From assembly GCF_002289345.1 (NCBI RefSeq), contig NZ_NSDG01000052.1, forward strand, positions 1 through 36,883: a stretch of DNA of 36,883 bases, written 5' to 3'. A program made the position numbers and the translations under genes. Each line of letters begins with the position of its first letter. The stretch's first letter is position 1. Below are positions 10,681 through 19,289 of this stretch, one piece after another. Source of the stretch: Pseudoalteromonas sp. HM-SA03. GTDB lineage: Bacteria > Pseudomonadota > Gammaproteobacteria > Enterobacterales > Alteromonadaceae. The notes beneath the pieces were generated by a model, which worked only from the letters and a program-made list of their open reading frames with translations, had not been told where the DNA came from and did no database searches.

Positions 10681-11436
10681 TTAACACAACGGCTTTTGCC
10701 AGTTTGCTTTTTGGTATTTTGTTTGCTGCAAGCGAGCTAGGTGTCGCGCTACTGCGGCGACAATCACCTCACACGCCAGCGTTGGACGTTGCTGTAAATA
10801 CATATGACCGCCATCGACATGATGGTATTGAAAATGGTTCTCGCAGTACTCAGACCAAGCTTGGTGTGACTCAGGCTTAACCAAGTGATCTTGTGTGGCG
10901 AGGATCAGTTCGACCGGCATCGTCAACGTAATGTCAGTACTGACGGGTTGCTCGGCTAACATAAAGTCGTCTTTAAACATGGCGGCCACAACCGCTTCTA
11001 CGTCTTTCGTTAAACGATGTTTAGGCAGCATGTCGAGATGATATAAAGTCGTGAGCAAGTCCGAGTCAGTCAATTTTGAGTACTGGGTAGCCGAGGGAAT
11101 ACTTGGCGCGCGACACCCTGATAGACAGAGTAAATCCGGTGTTGTCAGTGCGTGTTTAGCAAGATGATCGGCAAGCTGATAAGCCACCATCCCGCCAAGA
11201 CTGTGACCAAAAAACACGCACAGTCGCTCACTACGCGGCTGAAGTCGCGTGCTACTACTTAGGTGGCTAAGTGCCTCATCCCAGTCCCGTAAAGATTGCA
11301 TGCCTGCTTTAGTACCACGGCCCGGTAAGTCGATGCCGTGGAGTTGCCAATGCGCAGGTAAATGTTTGGCCCATTCCCTAAAAAACAAAGAAGAGCCACC
11401 TGCGTGATGGAAACAGTATAAGTCAACCGGCATCAT
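10681..11436 (-). CDS. altJ: Type II (editing) thioesterase, alpha/beta-hydrolase
   Basis: This 251-aa stand-alone thioesterase belongs to the GrsT/SrfAD type. These cytoplasmic enzymes hydrolyse wrong or stalled acyl groups from carrier proteins of NRPS and PKS lines. The sequence begins with the family-typical FHHAGG segment, has the nucleophile elbow GHSLGG (Ser79), a probable acid in ATQDH (Asp183) and a catalytic His in DGGHMYL (His211). Its length is normal. The start overlaps the altI stop by 4 bp (ATGA), so the genes are translationally coupled. It ends 23 bp before altK, where it is expected to act. It is not the chain-terminating thioesterase, which would be a domain at the end of the last NRPS, outside the window. 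The symbol follows the order of the described alterochromide cluster, recalled rather than searched. Confidence 0.9.
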   Translation of the reverse strand: MMPVDLYCFHHAGGSSLFFREWAKHLPAHWQLHGIDLPGRGTKAGMQSLRDWDEALSHLSSSTRLQPRSERLCVFFGHSLGGMVAYQLADHLAKHALTTPDLLCLSGCRAPSIPSATQYSKLTDSDLLTTLYHLDMLPKHRLTKDVEAVVAAMFKDDFMLAEQPVSTDITLTMPVELILATQDHLVKPESHQAWSEYCENHFQYHHVDGGHMYLQQRPTLACEVIVAAVARHLARLQQTKYQKANWQKPLC

Positions 11437-12140
11437 AGCTTGAGCTCCAGCGTTGGTGTGAATGCGATGGATTGACCGGTGAGCATGGTGTTGGTTTTCA
11501 TAAAGTTGACTAGGTATTCCACCAAATCTTGATAACTGTATACCGCAGGTCGTGCACCCAGTACGCCTCCTTTTAGGTTGCGCTTTTTGATTCTTGCGGC
11601 TTTGCTATCGGTAGCCAGTAGCGGTAACACAAAACTATTAACTGCCAGCTTGCTACCTTGATACTCGCGCGCGAGCGTCATCATCAATGCATTATGAGCG
11701 TGGTTACAGACACTGGCGGTGGCTTCTAATTCGTAATTCAAGGTGTCTGATTGAGTTAAAAAGACGAGGTTTCCACCACTCACTCTGAGGTTGTCCGCAA
11801 TGATTCTGAGGACCGAAAATGCGCTTTCTAGACGCGCAATCACTTGCTCGCCAACGGCAATGTCTTCGAGTAGATTGCTTTCATTAAGGCGATTGGCACA
11901 ATGCAGTACCATCACTTCTTGCTGATTATTATTGATTTCAAACCAATCTAGTAATGTATTGGTATTTAACTCCGAGAGGGGAGCGTTGAGGTGGATATGG
12001 CTCGCTTCTGGATTATGCGCTTGCACCTCAGCACTTGCATTGATAAGGAGTAACGGATGTTTTTGCGACAGCAAATGGGTCACGAAGTGGCTATCAAACT
12101 CACTTGTTGGGTAAAGTAAAATAAACGCTTGAGCATTCAT
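11433..12140 (-). CDS. altI: SDR-fold protein lacking catalytic residues, probable non-catalytic ketoreductase paralogue
   Basis: A 235-aa protein whose middle and end resemble the short-chain dehydrogenase fold. The stretch MTLAREY, followed by a beta-strand SFVLPL, corresponds to the LTRTIARQY and following strand of the neighbouring altH. The N-terminal segment has no G-x3-G-x-G cofactor loop. At the active-site helix, the Tyr and Lys of Y-x3-K are replaced; an ungapped alignment gives Ala142 and Asn146. It is therefore unlikely to reduce anything with NADPH. It overlaps altH by 4 bp upstream and altJ by 4 bp downstream, so it is co-translated with the active reductase. A scaffold or heteromeric partner of AltH is a reasonable guess, as is a role in gating polyene length. 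No experimental role is known to me. The coding call is firm; family placement rests on weak similarity. Confidence 0.8.
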   Translation of the reverse strand: MNAQAFILLYPTSEFDSHFVTHLLSQKHPLLLINASAEVQAHNPEASHIHLNAPLSELNTNTLLDWFEINNNQQEVMVLHCANRLNESNLLEDIAVGEQVIARLESAFSVLRIIADNLRVSGGNLVFLTQSDTLNYELEATASVCNHAHNALMMTLAREYQGSKLAVNSFVLPLLATDSKAARIKKRNLKGGVLGARPAVYSYQDLVEYLVNFMKTNTMLTGQSIAFTPTLELKL

Positions 12141-12868
12141 ACCGCAAGCCCTCCATCCAAACGAAGCACATTTCCCGTTTGGTAGTTAGAGGCGCTAGAA
12201 GCGAGATATAGCGTGGCATCAGCAATTTCTTTGACGCTCCCAACACGACCAAGTGCGGTATGCTTAAGCACCGGGTTGATAATGCTTGAGGGGATATCAT
12301 CAATCATATCGGTTGCAATAAACGTCGGAGCGAGTGCGTTACAGTAAATACCACAGTGACCATATTGCCGTGCAATAGTCCGAGTGAGGCCAATAATTGC
12401 GCCTTTTGAAGTCGCGTAGTTGGCTTGGCCTTCACGCCCGCTTATTCCGCTTTGCGACACCATGTTGATGATCTTGCCTGCACCTTGCTTAGTCATGACT
12501 GGTAACACCGCTTGGCAACACAGTAATGTACCCTTGAAGTTGATATCTAACACGTTATGAAAAGCGTCGTACGACATTTGAGAGAATAAGCTATCATCCG
12601 TTATCCCAGCGTTATTCACTAACACATCAACTCGACCCGTGTCGCTTATCGCTTGGCGAATAGCGGAGTTGATGAACTCGCTGTCGGTAATATTGCCGCT
12701 CTGTTGCGTGAAACGAGCTTGATACTCAGGTTTGTGTAACTCCGCGATGGGGGTTTGTGTGCGACAAATACCGTATACTCGAGCACCACCTTGCAAAAAG
12801 GCGAGTGCGATGCCTTTGCCTATCCCTTTGGATACGCCAGTCACTACTACTGTCTTTCCAGTAAACAC
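12137..12868 (-). CDS. altH: 3-oxoacyl-ACP reductase, FabG-like SDR
   Basis: This 243-aa short-chain dehydrogenase should reduce the beta-keto group on the ACP-bound growing polyene with NADPH. It shows the cofactor loop GVSKGIGKG, the NNAG motif, a catalytic Ser in the VSQSG segment, and Y-ATS-K. A TTG at 12874 is in frame, but AAGGA lies only two bases from it and eight bases from the GTG at 12866-12868, which I take as start. With that start the catalytic residues number Ser138, Tyr151 and Lys155, the same as E. coli FabG, which supports the choice. It lies 11 bp after altG and overlaps altI by 4 bp. It is the only intact ketoreductase in the operon, so it must act in every elongation cycle unless the host FabG helps. 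Confidence 0.93.
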   Translation of the reverse strand: MFTGKTVVVTGVSKGIGKGIALAFLQGGARVYGICRTQTPIAELHKPEYQARFTQQSGNITDSEFINSAIRQAISDTGRVDVLVNNAGITDDSLFSQMSYDAFHNVLDINFKGTLLCCQAVLPVMTKQGAGKIINMVSQSGISGREGQANYATSKGAIIGLTRTIARQYGHCGIYCNALAPTFIATDMIDDIPSSIINPVLKHTALGRVGSVKEIADATLYLASSASNYQTGNVLRLDGGLAV

Positions 12869-12879
12869 AACCAAGTTCC

Positions 12880-13278
12880 TTAATCCGTGTAAACAATCGT
12901 GAGTTCGGCTTTTGCAACCAACTCATCTTCAACGTGTGCTTGTGCTTTAAAGCGCGCCATCGCACCAAATTCAGTTTCTAGTTTTGCCGTTACTTTAATA
13001 ATTTCGCCGGGGCGAACAGGGCGACTAAATTTGGCTTTTTCTATGGAAGACAGCATGCCCCCTTTGTGCGTGTTGTTGCAGCACAAACCGCTGATCTGCG
13101 CCATGGTCTCAATGATTAACACACCTGGGAAAATAGGCTCATCCGGAAAATGTCCTTGAAGGCCTGGTTCGTTATGCGAGACAAACTTTAGTCCAACAAT
13201 CATCTCTCCCGGTGAATGTTCGATTATCTTGTCTGCAAACTTAAATGGTGCCTTGTGCGGCAAGTTATCGGTGATCAT
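12880..13278 (-). CDS. altG: 3-hydroxyacyl-ACP dehydratase, FabZ-like hotdog
   Basis: A 132-aa single hotdog-fold dehydratase, slightly shorter than housekeeping FabZ. It retains the central motif GHFPDEPIFPGV with catalytic His43 and the helix Glu at position 57 in IIETMAQ. It should remove water from the 3-hydroxyacyl-ACP made by altH, giving the trans double bond. No enoyl reductase is present in the operon, so double bonds accumulate as a conjugated polyene. The ATG overlaps the altF stop (ATGA at 13275-13278). Aryl-polyene pathways often use more than one dehydratase subunit; only one is visible here. Confidence 0.93.
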   Translation of the reverse strand: MITDNLPHKAPFKFADKIIEHSPGEMIVGLKFVSHNEPGLQGHFPDEPIFPGVLIIETMAQISGLCCNNTHKGGMLSSIEKAKFSRPVRPGEIIKVTAKLETEFGAMARFKAQAHVEDELVAKAELTIVYTD

Positions 13279-14390
13279 GATTTTTCATCTCCCCAGTCAA
13301 AGCAGAAGTAAACGATGAGGAAAAACACCACGCTGGTGACGCCTAAAATAATCAATTGACGACTTACCGCAGCCAGTTCAACGCCTTGGTTTGCGACTAA
13401 GCGCAGTGCATCCAAAAACGCAGTGGTTGGCAGTAACGAAACTATTTCTCGCAGTAGAGTGGGAAAGTTAGCGGTGTCGAAATAAATGCCCGATAAGAAC
13501 ATCAATGGAAAGTAAAGCAAGTTAGCTATCCCTGATGAGACTTCAACCCGTTGGCTACGGGCACCGACTAACACGCCGAGCATACAGATACAAAATGAAC
13601 CGAGTGCCATTACCGCAATGATATCCAGCACGTTTCCTTGCAACGTGTAACCAAATAAAAAGTGAAATGCGACGAACAGAATCAGCATTTGGAACACCAG
13701 CAAGAACAAGCGTGCGAGCACGATCCCAATGATGTAATCACGGCGCTTGAAAGGAGAAAGGCGTAGACGTTTAAAAAAGCCGTTTTGTCTGTCCGACACT
13801 AAACTATTGGCAATCGACACCAGTGCTAAACCAAGAACTTGTAACACGATGATCCCGGGGATCAACCAGTCAGTGTAACGATAACCTTTGACGCTAATGA
13901 CATTGCTTCGCATCTCTTCGCCGTTAGCTTGCGCTTTAAGACGCAATAGATAGTTACGTGCCATTAACGACTCATCAGAGTTATGAGTAGAAAACATAGC
14001 GTTGGGGGCAAGGTAAACTTCAGGGCTCACCTCATTTTGCAGCTTACGTAGCACTGAGCCTGGTGAGCTGATCACTTCCGCCAGCTGAGCAGAAGCAAAA
14101 CTGTCTTCCAACACAATTGAATCGGTTTGCGAGAGGCGGGTAACGGTAACGAGCGGATCTTCCTCCATCGCTTTAAGCCATTTCTGCTCGATTTGTTCGC
14201 CATGCATCACCACCACATTCATAGGAGACATTTTTGGTCCACCGGAGAAGGCTTGGATCAACAATAGGGCGATAAAAATAGGTAAACCGAATGTCCATAG
14301 CAATACCGCTTTATCACGGAAAAAAGGTCGAATATTGACCATCATTAATTGCCAAAATGGATATAACTTAGTTTGACTTAACTCAGGCAT
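13275..14390 (-). CDS. altF: ABC-2 type transporter permease
   Basis: A 371-aa inner-membrane protein with the ABC-2 layout: one N-terminal membrane span (near residues 27-48, VLLWTFGLPIFIALLL), a large extracytoplasmic loop (about 50-175), then five or so spans in the second half starting at DWLIPGIIVLQVLGLALV. This resembles DrrB/YhhJ-type exporter permeases. Its start overlaps the altE stop by 8 bp, and its stop overlaps the altG start, so it is firmly inside the biosynthetic operon. The likely role is export of the aryl-polyene lipopeptide or an intermediate, perhaps also self-protection. Substrate is inferred from context only. Confidence 0.9.
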   Translation of the reverse strand: MPELSQTKLYPFWQLMMVNIRPFFRDKAVLLWTFGLPIFIALLLIQAFSGGPKMSPMNVVVMHGEQIEQKWLKAMEEDPLVTVTRLSQTDSIVLEDSFASAQLAEVISSPGSVLRKLQNEVSPEVYLAPNAMFSTHNSDESLMARNYLLRLKAQANGEEMRSNVISVKGYRYTDWLIPGIIVLQVLGLALVSIANSLVSDRQNGFFKRLRLSPFKRRDYIIGIVLARLFLLVFQMLILFVAFHFLFGYTLQGNVLDIIAVMALGSFCICMLGVLVGARSQRVEVSSGIANLLYFPLMFLSGIYFDTANFPTLLREIVSLLPTTAFLDALRLVANQGVELAAVSRQLIILGVTSVVFFLIVYFCFDWGDEKS

Positions 14391-15150
14391 AACTTTCCCT
14401 CTCCATCGTGGAACCTGTGAGTTTCAAAAATACGTCGTTGAGTGTGGCTTTTCTGGGTTCTTTAATCACTGGAGTCTCAAAGGTGCGGTTAATAATGTCG
14501 CTTGGCGCGCCTGACTCTATGATTTGACCTGAATTAATGATGGCTAAGTTGTCGCATAAGAACTCTGCCTCATCCATGTAGTGCGTCGTTAACATCACAC
14601 AGGTACCGGCTTCTTTGAGATCTTTAATGATGTGCCAAAATTCTTGGCGGCTCGTGGGGTCAAGTCCCGTAGTTGGCTCATCTAAAAACACCAACTTGGG
14701 CTGGCCAACCACTGCCATCGCCAAAAATACGCGTTGCTTTTGTCCACCACTGAGTTCGCTTAGCCAAGCGTCCTTTTTCTCGCTTAAATTGAAGCGCTCA
14801 AGCAGCGTATCAATTGGTGTGTAGCTTGGGTAAAAGCTGGCAAATAGCTCGACGCACTCTTTTACTTTGAGTTTTTCGTAGAGGTTATTGTGTTGCATCA
14901 CGCCACCCATAAGGCTGCGAAGTTTGGTTTCGTGCTGCTTCCAATTAAGACCGAATAACGTCACTTCACCTGACGTTGCACTACGCAAGCCTTGTAGTAT
15001 TTCCAACGTCGTGGTTTTTCCGGCGCCGTTGGGCCCAAGGAGTCCAAAACATTCGCCTTCGCTAACGCTAAAAGAGACGTCATCGACGGCAACTTTTCGT
15101 GTTCTTTTGTAGACCTTCCTTAAGTTCTTCACTTCGATCACGGTCGTCAT
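14383..15150 (-). CDS. altE: ABC transporter ATP-binding protein (DrrA-like)
   Basis: A 255-aa ATPase with one nucleotide-binding domain: Walker A GPNGAGKTT near residue 38, signature LSGGQKQR, Walker B VFLDEPTTGLDP and an H-loop in LTTHYMDEAE. It powers export with the permease encoded directly downstream, with which it overlaps by 8 bp. Its ribosome binding site (AAGGA) falls in the last codons of altD, so expression is tied to the synthase genes. The sequence resembles the DrrA/CcmA group of drug and lipid exporters. The alt product is the probable cargo by genomic context. Confidence 0.93.
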   Translation of the reverse strand: MTTVIEVKNLRKVYKRTRKVAVDDVSFSVSEGECFGLLGPNGAGKTTTLEILQGLRSATSGEVTLFGLNWKQHETKLRSLMGGVMQHNNLYEKLKVKECVELFASFYPSYTPIDTLLERFNLSEKKDAWLSELSGGQKQRVFLAMAVVGQPKLVFLDEPTTGLDPTSRQEFWHIIKDLKEAGTCVMLTTHYMDEAEFLCDNLAIINSGQIIESGAPSDIINRTFETPVIKEPRKATLNDVFLKLTGSTMERESYA

Positions 15151-15151
15151 C

Positions 15152-17335
15152 TTATTTCCTTACTGTTCGTAAAATACATCCCGTCATACTTCCCGCGAGA
15201 TTAACGCTTAGGAGTAGGGTTTGATCTAGCTCGGTATCACCAGCTGGGGTGTTGAGTGCATGCATTAGCGCACGCACTGCTAATTCTGTACTGTGTAGAG
15301 GCGTGGTTTGTGGCTGATATTTTATAAGTTGGGCCTGTGGTAAATGGCTGTCCAAGCTTGCTGCAATGGTGGCAAACGCTTCATCGTGATAAGTACTTAA
15401 CACGACATTGCCCACTTGGCTCAGCTTCCTAGCATGGCTTGCCAGTAATCTGTCTAGTGCCTGATGTTCCTGCGCATCATTGATTTGAATAAAATCAATG
15501 AGTTCTGCGAGAGGTTGGTAGCCTGCCGGTAACACCTCGTTGGTTGCTAAGAGCGCCGCGCTGGAAAAATGACCGATATCTGCTTGGAATTGATGTGCAG
15601 CCCAGACTTGCTGCGAGAGTGCAGTATCGTCTTGCGAGCTACATACCATCGCATATCGACTTCGACCTTCACGCATATCAAGAGTTGCACTCCAAAGCGC
15701 ATGTAAAAAGTCATTGCCTAAATCACTCACACAAGTGGCCGAGTTTTTAAAGCCAAAGCCGAGTGCCAGTTGCCCTAATGTGGCATTGACGACAGTATTA
15801 GGGAAATGCGTACTTTTTAGCGCTGCAATGCCATCTTGAAATGATGCGAGGTTTTTATCTAAGGTTTCCAGTGAACCCATGGGATTAGCGTAGTAGGCTG
15901 CGAATTCTGGTAGTGGTAATTGAGCCAAATCGAGCTCGCTGTCTTGTAAGGTAAATTGACAGGCACCTAAGGCAAATTGTGCAACACTCGGTGTGCGGCG
16001 CTGGAAAAGAGCAGGGAACTGCTGTTTTAAGTTAAATTCAGCAAAGTGGTCAGTGCTACTTTGTCTAGCATTGTACACTTCAGTATCAGACAGGCTGGTG
16101 GCGGCAAGTAGATACACCGGTTTTGGTGCCGTGTTAATCGACGTTTTCTGGTGCTTGCTGAGCAGCATACTGGTGTTGTGACCACCAAACGCCGAGTTAG
16201 TTACCGCAAAAACATCAACAACCTGAGGTTTCGCCTGATTGGTCACTAATTGATATGCTTGGCAACAAGACCTTATTGAGTCGACACCCAGTGTTGCAGG
16301 TAGAAGCCCTTCATCCTGGCTGACCAATGTTGAAATAAGTTCTATGGCACCAGCGGCACCAAGGGTATGACCAAAGTAAGATTTACTACTTGAAACCGAG
16401 ACGTCGAGCATGACCTGTTCACCAATGGCTGATTGGATCCCTTTTAGCTCTGCGCCATCATTTGCTGGCGTACCAGTCCCATGGCTGTTGATATATTCAA
16501 TATCACTTGCCGCAACGGGCGCATAGGACAATGTCTGCGTAAAAGCGCGGCGTACACCATCGCCCTCGGGGTTAGGCGCTGTAGCGTGGTGAGCATCTAA
16601 GCTTGACCCTGTCGCGAGTAATTGATATCGCAGCGTTGCATTACGCTGATTGGCATGTGTTTGCGATTCAAAGACTAAAAAACCTGCGCCTTCACCTAAA
16701 CTTAATCCCATTTTTTCGCTGTACGGAGCACAAGGTTCAGGACTCAAGGACTGTACCGACTGAAAGCCGCCGTAAACTAGCTCGCTGAGGGCATCTGCAC
16801 CGCCAGCAATGACAACATCTGCTTGGTCATTTTCGATAAGTTGCTTAGCAAAAGCAATGGCACTGCTACTTGCGGTACAGGCCGAGGTGAAAGTCATTAC
16901 AGGGCCCTGAATATCGAAGTGGCGGCTGACATTGGTTGCAATTTGATGTGGTGGATAAAACTTAAACCCTAGTTGATGCTGACCTTTAAGGCTCTCCATC
17001 AATGAAAACATACCGCAGTTTGCATTACCGAGAATAAATGCCACACGGGTACTGTCCATCTCAGTTAAGGCTAAATTTGCATGCTCAAGTGCTTCTGTAA
17101 CGGCATGAATAGCGTATTGGCTCGCCAGATCCATATCAAAATGTTCTGCGCTGTGGTGCTCGTAGTTGATAGCAAGCGCCCCAACATTGTGTGTTAGTCC
17201 TTGTGTGTCGAAACGATTAATGCGGTCAATACCAGTACGGTTCTCCTTGATGCTAGTTAGCAGTGCTTGGCGATTCTCGCCCGCAGCACAGAGCACACCA
17301 TAACCAGTAATGAAAGTTTGTTGTTTATTATTCAT
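15152..17335 (-). CDS. altD: Beta-ketoacyl-ACP synthase fused to a degenerate ketosynthase (KS-CLF-like)
   Basis: This 727-aa protein should extend the ACP-bound aryl starter by C2 units. The frame is open to 17482, but the ATG at 17333-17335 has AGGA at good spacing and begins a typical KS N-terminus. Residues 1-400 form a complete KS with Cys153 (SACTASS), His285 (SHGTGTP) and His323 (GHTLGAAG). Residues about 405-727 look like a second KS half without the nucleophile: at the matching place the text reads SDLGNDFLHALW, with no Cys. In E. coli-type aryl-polyene clusters the KS (ApeO) and chain-length factor (ApeC) are separate polypeptides that form a heterodimer. Here the two seem joined. 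The start overlaps the end of altC by 8 bp. KS function is firm; the chain-length-factor role of the second half is inferred. Confidence 0.9.
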   Translation of the reverse strand: MNNKQQTFITGYGVLCAAGENRQALLTSIKENRTGIDRINRFDTQGLTHNVGALAINYEHHSAEHFDMDLASQYAIHAVTEALEHANLALTEMDSTRVAFILGNANCGMFSLMESLKGQHQLGFKFYPPHQIATNVSRHFDIQGPVMTFTSACTASSSAIAFAKQLIENDQADVVIAGGADALSELVYGGFQSVQSLSPEPCAPYSEKMGLSLGEGAGFLVFESQTHANQRNATLRYQLLATGSSLDAHHATAPNPEGDGVRRAFTQTLSYAPVAASDIEYINSHGTGTPANDGAELKGIQSAIGEQVMLDVSVSSSKSYFGHTLGAAGAIELISTLVSQDEGLLPATLGVDSIRSCCQAYQLVTNQAKPQVVDVFAVTNSAFGGHNTSMLLSKHQKTSINTAPKPVYLLAATSLSDTEVYNARQSSTDHFAEFNLKQQFPALFQRRTPSVAQFALGACQFTLQDSELDLAQLPLPEFAAYYANPMGSLETLDKNLASFQDGIAALKSTHFPNTVVNATLGQLALGFGFKNSATCVSDLGNDFLHALWSATLDMREGRSRYAMVCSSQDDTALSQQVWAAHQFQADIGHFSSAALLATNEVLPAGYQPLAELIDFIQINDAQEHQALDRLLASHARKLSQVGNVVLSTYHDEAFATIAASLDSHLPQAQLIKYQPQTTPLHSTELAVRALMHALNTPAGDTELDQTLLLSVNLAGSMTGCILRTVRK

Positions 17336-18824
17336 GTACGCATTCCTGTAGTGCCGAGAGGGTGATTTTGCCGAGCTCGTTTTCTGGAAATTGCGCCAAA
17401 AAATGAACCTGCGGCGTGGGTAAATCTTTAAACCAACTTCTGATGTCCTGAAGTGTAGGGATACAAGAGAGCCCTTCAACAAAGGCGATCAGCTCGCCCC
17501 CTTTATTATTGTTGTTGTCTTCGATAAAAAAGACGCGATGGCGAAGTCCCACAAAGTGTTCTTGGAGGATTTTTTCTATACTTTGTAGCGAGTAGCGTTT
17601 ACCTGCATATTTAAATATTTGGTCTGCGCGCCCACCGTGAGTGAATTGGTTTTCATTGCTGAAAATCAGCTTATCTTTGAGCTCAAACTCTTCACAATTA
17701 GCCACTAAAAACGGCGATCTCAACATGGTTTTGTACTCGGCATTTTGATAAATGTTGACTGCTGTGAACTTAGTAAAGTGCGTTTCGTTGTTGCCTAATG
17801 GACGATAGCCGATACCGCCAGTTTCAGTGCTTCCTAGTACCTCAAAAGCTTGTATTGAAAGCGATAGGGAAGAAATAAGGTCGGCAAGCTTTTGCTCTTT
17901 CTCACCTTTAAATGGCGCACCCGAGCTTATCAAGTAGCAGTGGTTTTGACTTAACTGATCGGCGACAAAGTCAAACATTGTTGGCGTTAAGATCACACCT
18001 ACCTGTTTATCTTTTACAGGTTGTAAGTCCGGTGTTGAACCGAGTTCGTAACACACCGGTTTACCAAGCTGCAGAGGGAGCATAAATGCCCAAATAAAAC
18101 CGAACATGTGACGAATATCAACGCAAGCACAGAAATAATCTACTGCGTCAAACGAGAAAGTGTCTGCAAAGGTGAAGGCTTCTGCATGGAGTGAAGCGAT
18201 GGATTTATGCCAAGTTTGTGGCTTGCCAGTGCTGCCTGATGTTTCAAAGCCAATAGTCTTATCGCTATGGTGTTGTAAAAATGCCGCCATGGAACTAAAC
18301 GGAATTTCTACCTCTTGATTGGCAAGCGTGAGTTCTCGCCAGCTAAATGCATTGGTGTTCGCGGCCGCATTCGCACTTAATACCGGAGTAATATTGTGCG
18401 CTAATAACACCATAGTGCTCACAATGATATCGCAAGGCGTGCTGTCTTTGATAAGGCGAGCCTGACCAGAGATCTTACAATCTACACTACACTGTATCAG
18501 TGTTAGTAAATCGGTCTCTTTGAGAGAGGTGGCTTGATCTGTCCAAGTCTCCAAGGATGTTGTTTGTTTTTGTTGGGTTAAGTTTAACGCTATTTGACGT
18601 GTTAGTGTCGCCAAAGATACAGTGCTCAATTCGCCCAAGTCTTTTAATTGGAACGCCTTTTTACATGCAGCAGATAACTGCATAAGGTCGACCGAGTCGA
18701 GAAACAGTGGCGCCTCAATTAAATTGGCGTCGTCACTTATTACGTCTAGCTGCTCTTTATCTACTTCTAACTCAGTTTCAATCAGTTGCATGAGTGTTGA
18801 ACGAATGGCACTGTATGTTTGCAT
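17328..18824 (-). CDS. altC: ACP-acyl/aryl-CoA ligase-like fusion (AMP-dependent acyl-ACP synthetase)
   Basis: A 498-aa two-domain protein. Residues 1-80 form an acyl carrier domain with phosphopantetheine Ser44 (LFLDSVDLMQL). From about residue 100 follows an AMP-forming ligase with P-loop FETSGSTGKPQ, an STETGG motif and a C-terminal subdomain with GGRADQIFKYAGKRYS. The probable role is to activate the aromatic acid made by altA (4-coumarate) as an adenylate and load it on a carrier, either its own or that of altB. The frame is open to 18890, but ATG 18822-18824 with GGAAGGA just before it is preferred. It starts 34 bp after altB and overlaps altD by 8 bp. ACP before the ligase in one chain is an unusual order. 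The acid substrate is inferred from context. Confidence 0.9.
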   Translation of the reverse strand: MQTYSAIRSTLMQLIETELEVDKEQLDVISDDANLIEAPLFLDSVDLMQLSAACKKAFQLKDLGELSTVSLATLTRQIALNLTQQKQTTSLETWTDQATSLKETDLLTLIQCSVDCKISGQARLIKDSTPCDIIVSTMVLLAHNITPVLSANAAANTNAFSWRELTLANQEVEIPFSSMAAFLQHHSDKTIGFETSGSTGKPQTWHKSIASLHAEAFTFADTFSFDAVDYFCACVDIRHMFGFIWAFMLPLQLGKPVCYELGSTPDLQPVKDKQVGVILTPTMFDFVADQLSQNHCYLISSGAPFKGEKEQKLADLISSLSLSIQAFEVLGSTETGGIGYRPLGNNETHFTKFTAVNIYQNAEYKTMLRSPFLVANCEEFELKDKLIFSNENQFTHGGRADQIFKYAGKRYSLQSIEKILQEHFVGLRHRVFFIEDNNNNKGGELIAFVEGLSCIPTLQDIRSWFKDLPTPQVHFLAQFPENELGKITLSALQECVHE

Positions 18825-18858
18825 GGTGTCCTTCCAAGCGAAAATGGTTATGGTCAGA

Positions 18859-19152
18859 TCAACAAGCTTCAGCTGTTGTTTGTGCTTCAACTTGCTCGTG
18901 AATAAAGCTAGCTAAGGAACTGACGTTTTTCATTTTTTCTTGAATGGTTTGTTCTGGGTAATCTTTGAACTTAAGGTTGTATTTTTTCTCAATAGAAACC
19001 ACAAGATCGAGCACCTCGATACTGTCTAGATCTAGACCGTCACCGATAAGTTGAGCATCATCTTCGATTTCATCAATGCTATCGACCACTTCTAAACTGT
19101 CTACAATGATGTCTTGTTTAATAAATTGTGTTATTGATTCTAAGCTACTCAT
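18859..19152 (-). CDS. altB: Acyl carrier protein
   Basis: A 97-aa acidic ACP with the phosphopantetheine attachment motif LDLDSIEVLDLV, Ser44. The frame extends upstream to 19197, but the ATG at 19150-19152 has AAGGA seven bases before it and gives a normal-length ACP. It probably carries the growing aryl-polyene chain between altD, altH and altG and then presents it to the first condensation domain of altK. The operon thus has two ACPs, this one and the N-terminal domain of altC; which one holds starter and which one holds extender cannot be told from sequence. No phosphopantetheinyl transferase is seen in the window, so a host enzyme must activate both. Confidence 0.93.
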   Translation of the reverse strand: MSSLESITQFIKQDIIVDSLEVVDSIDEIEDDAQLIGDGLDLDSIEVLDLVVSIEKKYNLKFKDYPEQTIQEKMKNVSSLASFIHEQVEAQTTAEAC

Positions 19153-19289
19153 TTTTATATCCTTTTTAGTTTCTCTGGTGTGTAGTTTACGTCTCATTAG
19201 CGGCTTTTGAGCAACAACAAGTCCTAGCTGACTGCAGTGAAGCTGCCAGCTATAGCGTTATCGTCATCTCAAAAATGACTTAGAGAGAG
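19153..19289 (-). other. Intergenic gap altA-altB with weak stem-loops
   Basis: This 137-bp gap is the largest inside the operon. On the minus strand it contains a small GTCAT/ATGAC stem near 19263-19279 and an imperfect AGCTG-GCAG/CTGC-CAGCT stem near 19228-19253. Neither is followed by a T tract. They might stabilise the altA transcript or lower read-through into altB, but I see no convincing terminator or promoter. Confidence 0.35.

Noticed and set aside
10658..10687. Upstream GTG start of altK giving 10 more residues
   Set aside because: No Shine-Dalgarno at suitable distance and it nearly overlaps the altJ stop; the ATG at 10657 has AAGGA at seven bases.
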